From positions 1 through 41,041 of the forward strand of contig RYVZ01000006.1 in assembly GCA_003979345.1 (NCBI GenBank): a stretch of DNA of 41,041 bases, written 5' to 3'. Under the pieces are notes generated by a model. It was not told the origin of the DNA. It saw only the letters and a list, made by a program, of their open reading frames with translations, and did not search any database. Source of the DNA: Lachnospiraceae bacterium. GTDB lineage: Bacteria; Bacillota; Clostridia; Lachnospirales; Lachnospiraceae. Positions 8,903-16,386 of this stretch are shown here, in pieces. The stretch's first letter is position 1. Every line of letters begins with the position of its first letter. A program made the position numbers and the translations under genes.

Positions 8903-9501
8903 AATATGTATTCTATGTGATCTTTCATCCGGCGGACGGGTTTTGGGACTTAAAACGCGAAAATCGGGGCAGCCTTTCGGCATCCCTGACATTCGTTGTG
9001 CTGACGGTGTTCACGCTCGGAATGGAAAAGTTAAACACGGCATTTCTGTTTAACAACAACCGAATCTCCGAAGTGAATGTTTTGGTGGATGTCATCACGG
9101 TGCTGCTCGTGTTTGTGCTTTGGTGCGTTGCAAACTGGTGTACAACTTCGCTGATGGACGGAAAAGGGCGGATACGCGACATTTTTACCGCGATCGGTTA
9201 TGCGCTGTTTCCAATCATTTTAATCAGGCTCCCGCTTGTGTTTGCAAGCTTCTGTCTTACGGCGGAAGAAGGGGCGTTTTACGAAATCTTCGGGTTTCTC
9301 TCGTATTTGTGGACTGCGGTTCTCATTTTTATGGGAACGATGATGACGCATGAATATTCGCTCGGCAAAACGATCTTTACCTGCATGATCACGATATTGG
9401 GTATGGGGATCATCCTGTTTATCGGACTGTTGTTTTTTAATGTGATCTCGGAAATCATCGTGTTTGTTTCGACCATTTACAAAGAGGTGCGTTTTCGGTG
9501 A
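8881..9501 (+). CDS. Yip1-family multi-pass membrane protein
   Basis: A 206-residue protein with about five hydrophobic segments, for example VDVITVLLVFVLWCVANWCT and ILGMGIILFIGLLFF. The pattern and motifs such as WCTTSLMDGKGRIRDIF and AIGYALFPIILIRLP fit the bacterial Yip1 family, whose biochemical role is not known. The start overlaps the NHL-protein gene by 22 bases, which suggests translational coupling. It lies between the NHL protein and the secreted DUF5696-like protein. I read these three as a functional unit accompanying importer 1. The family call is fairly firm; the function is open. Confidence 0.75.
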   Translation: MLYAEKLKYVFYVIFHPADGFWDLKRENRGSLSASLTFVVLTVFTLGMEKLNTAFLFNNNRISEVNVLVDVITVLLVFVLWCVANWCTTSLMDGKGRIRDIFTAIGYALFPIILIRLPLVFASFCLTAEEGAFYEIFGFLSYLWTAVLIFMGTMMTHEYSLGKTIFTCMITILGMGIILFIGLLFFNVISEIIVFVSTIYKEVRFR

Positions 9502-9502
9502 A

Positions 9503-9535
9503 ATGCAGTATTTCTCATCCTTATTTGAGCTGTAG
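9503..9535. repeat. Intergenic repeat, copy 2 (degenerate)
   Basis: The stretch reads TATTTCTCATCCTTATTTGA near its centre (9512-9531). It matches the 3' half of copies 1 and 3, which share the form GCATTCYTCATC followed by ATTTGAG. The stem is not preserved here. It fills the gap between the Yip1 gene and the DUF5696-like gene. Homology is plausible but less certain than for the other copies. Confidence 0.4.
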
Positions 9536-9559
9536 TCAGGCTGCGGCAAGGAGGTTGGT

Positions 9560-12280
9560 ATGAAAAAGAAAAACAGAATCCCGGCATTGCTTCTCTCAGG
9601 CATTCTGCTGTTCTCGGAAGCATCGGGCATAACGGTATGGGCGGAGCCGGATACGGACGCCGCAGTGCAGGAGGAAGACGGGACGCCGGAGGGCGGAACG
9701 CGGGAGGAAGACGGGACTCCGGAGGGCGGAACGCGGAAAGAAGACGGGGCGCCGGAGGACGGAACGCAGGAGGAAGACGGGACGCCGGAGGGTGAAACGC
9801 AGGAGGCGCTTACAACGGCGGACTATGAGGCGCAGGCGTTACAGGACATGAAGCTTGTCGCGGAAAGTGAAAGTCTGGAGCTGTATTTCGATGAGACGGA
9901 GACGGATATCGCCGTGCGGGAGAAAGCGCCGGGCAGCGTCTGGTTTTCCAATCCTGCGGATACGGAGCTGGATACGGTTTCAAGCGGATATTATCAGAGA
10001 ATGCTGAAATCTCAGATCGTCGTTACCTATAGTAACGAGAATACACAGATCAGTACGATGAATAATTACGATTATTCGATCGTGGAGGGACAGTTTGAGA
10101 CGGAATACATAGAAAACGGTGTGCGGGTGACCTATACCATCGGCGAGGCGGCTGCGTTTCTTCTTCTGCCGGAAGCCATTACGCAGGAACGAATGGAGCA
10201 GTTTTTGGAGCGGATGTCCGATTCCCAGAAACGCAAGATCAACCGGAATTATATCTTATATGCAGCTTCAGAGATGACGGAGGCAGAGCTTGAGGATTTT
10301 GCAGCGCAATACCCCGCGGTCAGGGAGAACGATCTCTATGTTCTGCGCGGCGGCGTGAAAGATTATTTGAAAGAAGAACTGGCGGAGTATTTTGCAGAGG
10401 CGGGATATACGCAGGAGGATTTTGATTTCGATGAGCAGAATATCGGCGCGAGGGAAGAAAATGACAGCGTCTGGTTTCAGATTCCGCTTACTTATCGGTT
10501 AGAGGGGGATACGCTCATCGCCGAGATCGACCCGGAAGAAGTGTCTTACAACGATGAGGGATATTATCTGTTGGGGATCGACCTGCTTCGCTATTTTGGA
10601 GCTTCCTTAAGCGACGACGGGTATCTGTTCGTGCCGGACGGGAGCGGCGCGCTGATTTACTTTAACAACGGAAAAACTTATGCCTCATCCTATGGCGCGC
10701 AGGTGTACGGCCAGGACCGGACGATGATCTATACCGCGTATTACGAGAGCCAGATCGACGCTAGAAACACCGTCAAAATGCCGGTCTTCGGCGTCAAAGA
10801 CGGGGATAAAGCGGTGTTCGCGGTCATAGAGGACGGGGATGCCAACGCCGTGATCAATGCCGAGGTTTCGGGAAAAACGACCGGCTATAACGATGTGTAT
10901 GCCTCGTTTTCTTATTTACAATACGGAGAAACGTCTCTCGATGATATGGTGGGGGCGAACAGCTATTATATGTACTCTAAACCTGAGTTTGATGGGAATC
11001 TGGCGATCCGCTATTTGTTTTTGACCGGAGAGAAGGCGGATTATTCGGGGATGGCGGAGGCTTACCGGAACTATCTGACGGGGCGCGGCGTGCTCGAAGA
11101 AAGGCATGGGGAGAGCGATCTTCCGTTTTATGCGGAGTATATCGGAGCGATCGACAGAGCCAGAACGATACTCGGGGTCAAGTATACGGCAGTCGAGGCG
11201 GTCACGACGTTTGCACAGGCAAAGGAGATTTCGGAGAGGCTCTGCGCCGGAGGCGTGCAAAATCTGAATGTCGTTTATTCCGGATGGATGAACGGGGGAC
11301 TTCACGGAACGGCGGCGACGGCCTGCAAATTCGTTTCTAAACTTTCGGGGGGAGGAATGGATTATTCCGATTTCAGAGACTATGCAGAGGATACCGGAGC
11401 CGGTCTCTATATGACAGTGGATCTGCAATATGCCTATAAGGACGAGTGGTTTGACGGTTACAGTGCCATGAAATACGCGCCGCGATATTTTGACAATACG
11501 AATATCAGGGTCGCAAAATACGGTCTGGCGAGCCGTGTCAAAGAAGGAAATCTGGCTAGTCTGATCAGCCCCTGCTATGTGGAGGAAGTCACGGGGGATT
11601 TGTGCGGCTCACTACAAAAAAAGAAGGTACAGGGAGTCAATCTGGGGACGCTTTCGTGGGAACTTTATTCCGACTTGCTGGAGAGCAATTATACGGACCG
11701 GCAGATGGCAAAGGGCTGCAATACGCGGGCGATGGGAACGCTGCTTGAGAGTGAAATGAGGCTGATGGGCGATAACGCCAACGCTTATACATGGGAATAC
11801 GCGAAAGACCTGATCAATGTGCCGATGTATTCGAATCATTACATGATCATCGATGAGGAAGTCCCGTTTTATGAGATGGTCATTCACGGTTATCTGCCGT
11901 ATGCGGGAAGCCCGATGAATTTTGCCGACGATTATGATACCGCCGTGTTGAAAAGTGTTGAGTGCGGAGCGGGATTGAATTTCAAATGGATCTATGCGGA
12001 CAATTCGATTGTGAAGGAGACCGATTTTGACGATCTGTATTCTGTCAACTATGAGGCATGGATCGACCGTGCGGTTGAGACTTACCGGCGTATCAACGAG
12101 GAGACCGGGTATCTGGCAGGGGTTTTGATGTGTTCTCATGAGCGGATTGCCCCGAATGTTGTAAAAGTAACGTACGAAGACGGAAGTGCCGTCTACGTCA
12201 ACTATTCGCGCGAGGCCGTACAGGTGGACGGGATCTTTGTCGACGGAAAGGACTTTGCCGTTTTAAGGGGGGATGCATGA
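9560..12280 (+). CDS. Secreted DUF5696-like protein, possible glycoside hydrolase fold
   Basis: A 906-residue protein starting after AAGGAGG. A signal peptide ends near ITVWA (about residue 29). Residues 38-81 are four copies of an 11-residue acidic repeat (EEDGTPEGGTR and variants), probably a flexible spacer. The rest matches my recollection of DUF5696 proteins found beside CUT1 importers. Around residue 490 the stretch RYLFLTGEKADYSGMAEAYR resembles the entry to TIM-barrel glycosidases. The last residues, VVKVTYEDGSAVYVNYS, resemble the C-terminal beta-domain of such enzymes. I cannot name catalytic residues with confidence. There is no lipobox and no C-terminal anchor. It could be an unrecognised galactan-active enzyme or a binding partner of the importer. 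Confidence 0.7.
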   Translation: MKKKNRIPALLLSGILLFSEASGITVWAEPDTDAAVQEEDGTPEGGTREEDGTPEGGTRKEDGAPEDGTQEEDGTPEGETQEALTTADYEAQALQDMKLVAESESLELYFDETETDIAVREKAPGSVWFSNPADTELDTVSSGYYQRMLKSQIVVTYSNENTQISTMNNYDYSIVEGQFETEYIENGVRVTYTIGEAAAFLLLPEAITQERMEQFLERMSDSQKRKINRNYILYAASEMTEAELEDFAAQYPAVRENDLYVLRGGVKDYLKEELAEYFAEAGYTQEDFDFDEQNIGAREENDSVWFQIPLTYRLEGDTLIAEIDPEEVSYNDEGYYLLGIDLLRYFGASLSDDGYLFVPDGSGALIYFNNGKTYASSYGAQVYGQDRTMIYTAYYESQIDARNTVKMPVFGVKDGDKAVFAVIEDGDANAVINAEVSGKTTGYNDVYASFSYLQYGETSLDDMVGANSYYMYSKPEFDGNLAIRYLFLTGEKADYSGMAEAYRNYLTGRGVLEERHGESDLPFYAEYIGAIDRARTILGVKYTAVEAVTTFAQAKEISERLCAGGVQNLNVVYSGWMNGGLHGTAATACKFVSKLSGGGMDYSDFRDYAEDTGAGLYMTVDLQYAYKDEWFDGYSAMKYAPRYFDNTNIRVAKYGLASRVKEGNLASLISPCYVEEVTGDLCGSLQKKKVQGVNLGTLSWELYSDLLESNYTDRQMAKGCNTRAMGTLLESEMRLMGDNANAYTWEYAKDLINVPMYSNHYMIIDEEVPFYEMVIHGYLPYAGSPMNFADDYDTAVLKSVECGAGLNFKWIYADNSIVKETDFDDLYSVNYEAWIDRAVETYRRINEETGYLAGVLMCSHERIAPNVVKVTYEDGSAVYVNYSREAVQVDGIFVDGKDFAVLRGDA
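9671..9802. repeat. Coding minisatellite, 33 bp x 4
   Basis: Four tandem 33-bp units start at 9671, 9704, 9737 and 9770 and differ at only a few bases. The period is a multiple of three, so copy-number change keeps the frame. They encode the acidic 11-residue repeat just after the signal peptide of the DUF5696-like protein. Confidence 0.92.
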
Positions 12281-12281
12281 T

Positions 12282-13220
12282 ATGAACTATTTCAAAAAAA
12301 GAAACGGGAAATGGCATCTTTCTTTGACAGGAAAAGAAGCGGTATGCGGGCTTTTGTTCATTCTGCCGTTTCTGATCGGTTTTTTTCTGATTTTCCTGCC
12401 GTTGATCGTGGAATCCCTGAAATTCAGTTTCAGCGATATGCAGGTGGGAACGGAGGGCTATACGCTCACTAAAACGTCCAATGGCGGATTCGGGCATTAT
12501 GTCCGTGCATTTGCGGTCGATCCGGATTTTAACCTCATGCTGCTTTCCGGCATCGGGCAGATTTTGGTGCAGGTGCCGCTTGTACTGATATTCAGTTTTT
12601 TTGCGGCAAATCTGTTGAATCAGAAATTTCACGGAAGGACGATCGCGAGAAGTATTATGTTTCTGCCGGTCATTATTTCGTCGGGTGTCGTGATCGCTCT
12701 GGAACATTCGGATCTGTTGGTCAATACGCTCAATACCACAACGGATCTGAGCGGGGGAGAGCTGTCGTCCTATCTGAACGTAATGGGATTTTTGACGGAG
12801 TATACCTCGCTTCCCGGCAGCGTGATCTCGCTTTTGTCCAGAGCGGTCAATGGTCTTTACGACATTGTGGTCGCTTCGGGCGTTCAGATCTTGATCTTTC
12901 TGGCGGGCTTGCAGTCCATTTCACCGTCGTTGTATGAAGCGTCGAGTATGGAAGGCGCGACCCAATGGGAGAATTTCTGGAAGATCACGTTCCCGATGAT
13001 CAGCCCGCTTATCCTCGTCAATAGCGTATATACGGTCATTGACCTTTTTACGAACGAGAACAACGAGATCATGCGCGAAATAAAGCGGACGATCTTTACG
13101 GAGGTTGACTATGGGTTCGGTTCCGCTATGGCATGGATCTATTTTGTCTGTATCGCGCTGCTCCTGATCGTGATCGGCAGTGTGGTCTCAAAACATGTGT
13201 TCTACTATGACGAGCGCTAG
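12282..13220 (+). CDS. CUT1 sugar ABC transporter permease (MalF-type), importer 2
   Basis: A 312-residue membrane protein. I prefer the ATG at 12282, nine bases after an AAGGGGGG site; an ATG at 12273 in the same frame abuts that site and is less likely. The first membrane segment is CGLLFILPFLIGFFLIFLPL. The EAA loop reads YEASSMEGATQWENFWKITF and is followed by PMISPLIL. A loop of about 60 residues between two segments (EHSDLLVNTLNTTTDLSGGE onward) is longer than in importer 1. The gene follows the DUF5696-like gene directly. Its partner permease lies 84 bases downstream after another hairpin repeat. With the lipoprotein at 14,308 these form importer 2. Confidence 0.9.
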   Translation: MNYFKKRNGKWHLSLTGKEAVCGLLFILPFLIGFFLIFLPLIVESLKFSFSDMQVGTEGYTLTKTSNGGFGHYVRAFAVDPDFNLMLLSGIGQILVQVPLVLIFSFFAANLLNQKFHGRTIARSIMFLPVIISSGVVIALEHSDLLVNTLNTTTDLSGGELSSYLNVMGFLTEYTSLPGSVISLLSRAVNGLYDIVVASGVQILIFLAGLQSISPSLYEASSMEGATQWENFWKITFPMISPLILVNSVYTVIDLFTNENNEIMREIKRTIFTEVDYGFGSAMAWIYFVCIALLLIVIGSVVSKHVFYYDER

Positions 13221-13233
13221 CACGCCGCACACC

Positions 13234-13274
13234 CCGGATGCCAAAGTACGGGCATTCCTCATCCGGATTTGAGA
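13234..13274. repeat. Intergenic hairpin repeat, copy 3
   Basis: GGATGCC (13236-13242) faces GGCATTCC (13251-13258) across an 8-base loop, with one unpaired base. The following CATCCGG also mirrors the upstream CCGGATG. The segment from about 13,244 to 13,273 matches copy 1 closely, including the shared core GTACGGGCATTC, then TCATC and ATTTGAG. As in copy 1 it separates a MalF-type from a MalG-type gene. Confidence 0.65.
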
Positions 13275-13304
13275 TTCCGTATAAGCGGGATCGTGGAGGT
13301 CAGT

Positions 13305-14273
13305 ATGAATAGTAAGAAGAAAAGAATGCACAGGCATATGACGCTCGCACGTTCGCAGCGTCTTCTCTGGAGTATCGTAAGAGGGGTCATTATCGCAGGG
13401 ATCTGTTTTACGATTTTACAACCGCTCTTACTGAAGATCAGTGTTTCTTTTATGCAGGAAAAGGATCTGTATGATGCGAGCGTGAAATACATCGCCAAAC
13501 ATTTTACATGGAACAATTACAAGCTGGCGTTATCCGTCATGGATTACGGGTGGGTGTTTATCAGGACGCTTTGGCTCTCGGCCGGCGTTTCTCTAGTGCA
13601 GCTTGCCGCCTGTCTGCTGACTGCTTACGGATTTGCCAGATTCCGTTTCCCGTTCAAGAAGATTCTGTTTGGTTGTGTGATCGTCACGATGATCGTGCCG
13701 CCTCAGGTCATTATGCTTCCGCTATTTATGAAGTATCGGTTTTTTGACGTGTTCGGCATGTTTAAGGCACTGACCGGAAGCAGCGTCAATTTGATCGATA
13801 CCTATTGGCCGTTTTTTATTCAGGGTATGACGACAATGGGGATAAGAAACGGATTATACATCTATATGCTGAGGCAGTTCTTTAAGGGAATGCCGAAGGA
13901 ACTGGAGGAAGCGGCGTTTGTGGACGGTTGCGGAAAGCTCAGGACTTTCGTGCAGATCATGGTGCCAAGCGCGATTCCGATGATGGTGACGGTGTTCCTG
14001 TTCGGTTTTGTATGGCAGTGGACGGATGTCTTTTACACATCGCTTTACTTAAATAAGGTGAAGGTCATGTCCACCGCGCTCAACTCGCTTGCTGTCAACG
14101 CATATCAGCAGTATGAGGGTTTTGGCGGGTCCATGAATTTTATCAGCCCCGGCTTTGTGTCCATGATCAATCATACAGGAACGATTTTAACGATCATTCC
14201 GCTCATTATACTGTACGTGTTCTGCCAGAAATCGTTTGTGGAAGGCATCGAACGATCCGGTATTGTTGGATAA
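13305..14273 (+). CDS. CUT1 sugar ABC transporter permease (MalG-type), importer 2
   Basis: A 322-residue membrane protein and the second channel subunit of importer 2. The ATG at 13305 follows GGAGGT with four bases between. A TTG at 13269 in frame would lie inside the hairpin repeat and is rejected. Hydrophobic segments include VRGVIIAGICFTILQPLLL and IVTMIVPPQVIMLPLFM. The EAA loop is LEEAAFVDGCGKLRTFVQIM followed by VPSAIPM. The C-terminus (FCQKSFVEGIERSGIVG) is typical of the family. It lies 34 bases before the binding lipoprotein. The large extracytosolic insertion near residues 160-180 is longer than in the importer 1 subunit. Confidence 0.9.
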   Translation: MNSKKKRMHRHMTLARSQRLLWSIVRGVIIAGICFTILQPLLLKISVSFMQEKDLYDASVKYIAKHFTWNNYKLALSVMDYGWVFIRTLWLSAGVSLVQLAACLLTAYGFARFRFPFKKILFGCVIVTMIVPPQVIMLPLFMKYRFFDVFGMFKALTGSSVNLIDTYWPFFIQGMTTMGIRNGLYIYMLRQFFKGMPKELEEAAFVDGCGKLRTFVQIMVPSAIPMMVTVFLFGFVWQWTDVFYTSLYLNKVKVMSTALNSLAVNAYQQYEGFGGSMNFISPGFVSMINHTGTILTIIPLIILYVFCQKSFVEGIERSGIVG

Positions 14274-14307
14274 ATAATAAAATCAATCATCAGACAGGAG
14301 GAAGGAT

Positions 14308-16266
14308 ATGAGAAAAAAAGAATTACTAGGAAAAAAGACATTAGCGGTGTTTTTGGCATCGGCAATGGTGCTGTCCCTTGCGGGTTGCGGCGGCGGGGAC
14401 GGTAAAGGGAGCGGGAATGAGGATGATGTCGCGACCGGTTCCCAGACGGAGGGCGATACCGGAGCGGCCGATCCGGCGGGATCGGCTGATACGAATGATG
14501 CAGGGAATGACGCGGCGGACGGGAATAATCAGACCGATGGTGTGGAGTATGATTTTGGCGGAAGAGTGTTCCGGATCGGTTCCTATTATGATATGACGCC
14601 GGATCCGCAGTCCAATGCGGTCAATGCTGCGCTGTCCGAGCGGATCGCCTATGTGGAAGAGCATTATAACTGTACGATTGAGTTCGTGGATCTGGGCGAG
14701 GATTATGTGGACGATTACACGACGAGCGTGCTTGCGGGAGATCCGGTCTGCGATGTCGGATATGCGATCACGACAACAGTTCTGCCGACGCTCATCGACG
14801 GCGGCATCGCTTACCCGATCAGCGACTTGGGCGTCATTGACTTTGACAGTTATAAATGGCGTCCTGATGTGGTCGAGGCGGGATACTATAAGGGAAAGAA
14901 TTATACGCTTGGCATCAACGATCCCGAGATCCGCTACGGCATTTTCTGGAACCGGACGCTGTTTGACCAGTACGGTCTGCCGGATCTGTATGAGTTATAC
15001 GAGAACGGCGAGTGGAACTGGGAGAAATTCAAAGAAGTCGCGCAGATGGCGAATGTGGATAAGGACAATGACGGAACGATCGATATTCACGGGTTCAATG
15101 CGAGAGCGGACTTAGGATGGTGCTATCTGTATTCCAACGAAGCCTATATTGCGGCGAAGACCGACACCGGAATGACCGTGGACCTAAATGACAGCAGGAT
15201 CGTCGAGGCGCTGACCGCATATCAGGACTTTACGACGACGGTCGATTACAGACCGATCGACGGGAATGTCGATGAGTGGGATTCGCTGATCCTTTCATTT
15301 GTAAATGGCAATTCAATGATGTGTCTGGAGGAGTTCTGGATCTCTTATATGTATTTAAGTCCTGTTACGGGAACTGCGATGGCGGATGACTGGGGCTGGG
15401 TGCCGTTCCCGAAGGGCACTTCCGCGGAAGAATATTCCTGCTATGGCAAAGAGAACGGCTGCCGCATCATATTAAACGGCGTGGATAATCCGGAAGAAGT
15501 AGCGCTTATGTATGATCTGATCACGGATATCGCGGATTCTGAGGAAGAATGGGATAATCTGCTGGAGGATCAGCTGGAGAACTGGTGCGACGACTCCGAG
15601 ACGATGGAAAATGTTACCTATATTTATAGCAGGGAATTGTCCAAGATCAACTGCATCAACGGATTCAGTACGTTGAACAATGCCATGAATTCGATGATGG
15701 ACGCGATCGCAAACGGGGAAATGACGCCGCAGACGGCGTTAGACACCTACCGTTCCGAGATCGAGACTGCGGTATCCGATATCAATACGGGCGAGACGAC
15801 CGTGACGGATATTCAGTTTGACGGAAATGTATTGCTGAATTCCAGTTTTGAGCTCGGACTGGATAACTGGGAGATCACCAGAGAGAACACGGAGGCGGGA
15901 ATTTCCAGAAATGACAGCGACGGTTATCCGAAGTCGGGCCAGTTCAGCTTCCATTATTGGAATGCGGATGCGTTTACGATCGAACTGGCGCAGACGGCGA
16001 CGATCGGTGATGCCGGAACGTATGCATTGACGCTGTATTCTCAGGGAGACGACACGACGGGGACTTCTATGACGCTTTACATCAAGGATGACGTCGGAAA
16101 CGTGCTGGATTCCGTTGATTTTGCAAACGCAGGATGGAGTGTATGGCAGACGCCGGTGATCGAAATTGCTTTGGAGGCGGGGCAGACCGTGACGGTCGGC
16201 GTTGTCATCAACGGACAGCCTGACGGATGGGGGACGCTCGACGATATGACCCTGACACTGAAATAA
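14308..16266 (+). CDS. Sugar-binding lipoprotein with C-terminal CBM61-like module (importer 2)
   Basis: A 652-residue lipoprotein. The signal peptide ends in the lipobox LAGC, giving lipid-anchored Cys27. A Gly/Asp-rich linker follows, then a type 1 extracellular solute-binding domain (about 75-490). From about residue 510 there is a beta-sandwich module with the features NSSFELGLDNWEI, FSFHYWNADAFTIEL and GWGTLDDMTL. The same signature occurs at the C-terminus of the GH53 lipoprotein encoded just downstream. It resembles CBM61, the galactan-binding family found on GH53 enzymes; a CenC-type (CBM4_9) assignment is the alternative. A binding protein carrying its own polysaccharide-binding module is unusual. 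It may hold the importer near the polymer while the enzymes cut it. Confidence 0.85.
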   Translation: MRKKELLGKKTLAVFLASAMVLSLAGCGGGDGKGSGNEDDVATGSQTEGDTGAADPAGSADTNDAGNDAADGNNQTDGVEYDFGGRVFRIGSYYDMTPDPQSNAVNAALSERIAYVEEHYNCTIEFVDLGEDYVDDYTTSVLAGDPVCDVGYAITTTVLPTLIDGGIAYPISDLGVIDFDSYKWRPDVVEAGYYKGKNYTLGINDPEIRYGIFWNRTLFDQYGLPDLYELYENGEWNWEKFKEVAQMANVDKDNDGTIDIHGFNARADLGWCYLYSNEAYIAAKTDTGMTVDLNDSRIVEALTAYQDFTTTVDYRPIDGNVDEWDSLILSFVNGNSMMCLEEFWISYMYLSPVTGTAMADDWGWVPFPKGTSAEEYSCYGKENGCRIILNGVDNPEEVALMYDLITDIADSEEEWDNLLEDQLENWCDDSETMENVTYIYSRELSKINCINGFSTLNNAMNSMMDAIANGEMTPQTALDTYRSEIETAVSDINTGETTVTDIQFDGNVLLNSSFELGLDNWEITRENTEAGISRNDSDGYPKSGQFSFHYWNADAFTIELAQTATIGDAGTYALTLYSQGDDTTGTSMTLYIKDDVGNVLDSVDFANAGWSVWQTPVIEIALEAGQTVTVGVVINGQPDGWGTLDDMTLTLK

Positions 16267-16386
16267 ACGAAGCCCGAGTATAAGATCTGCAGCAAAAGGT
16301 GCGCTGCGATAATGAGGAGGATGCCTGTGCGCCTGTATGACCGGGGCGCGGGCATCCATGTATCAATGGTGCAGGGGGAGGTCAGA

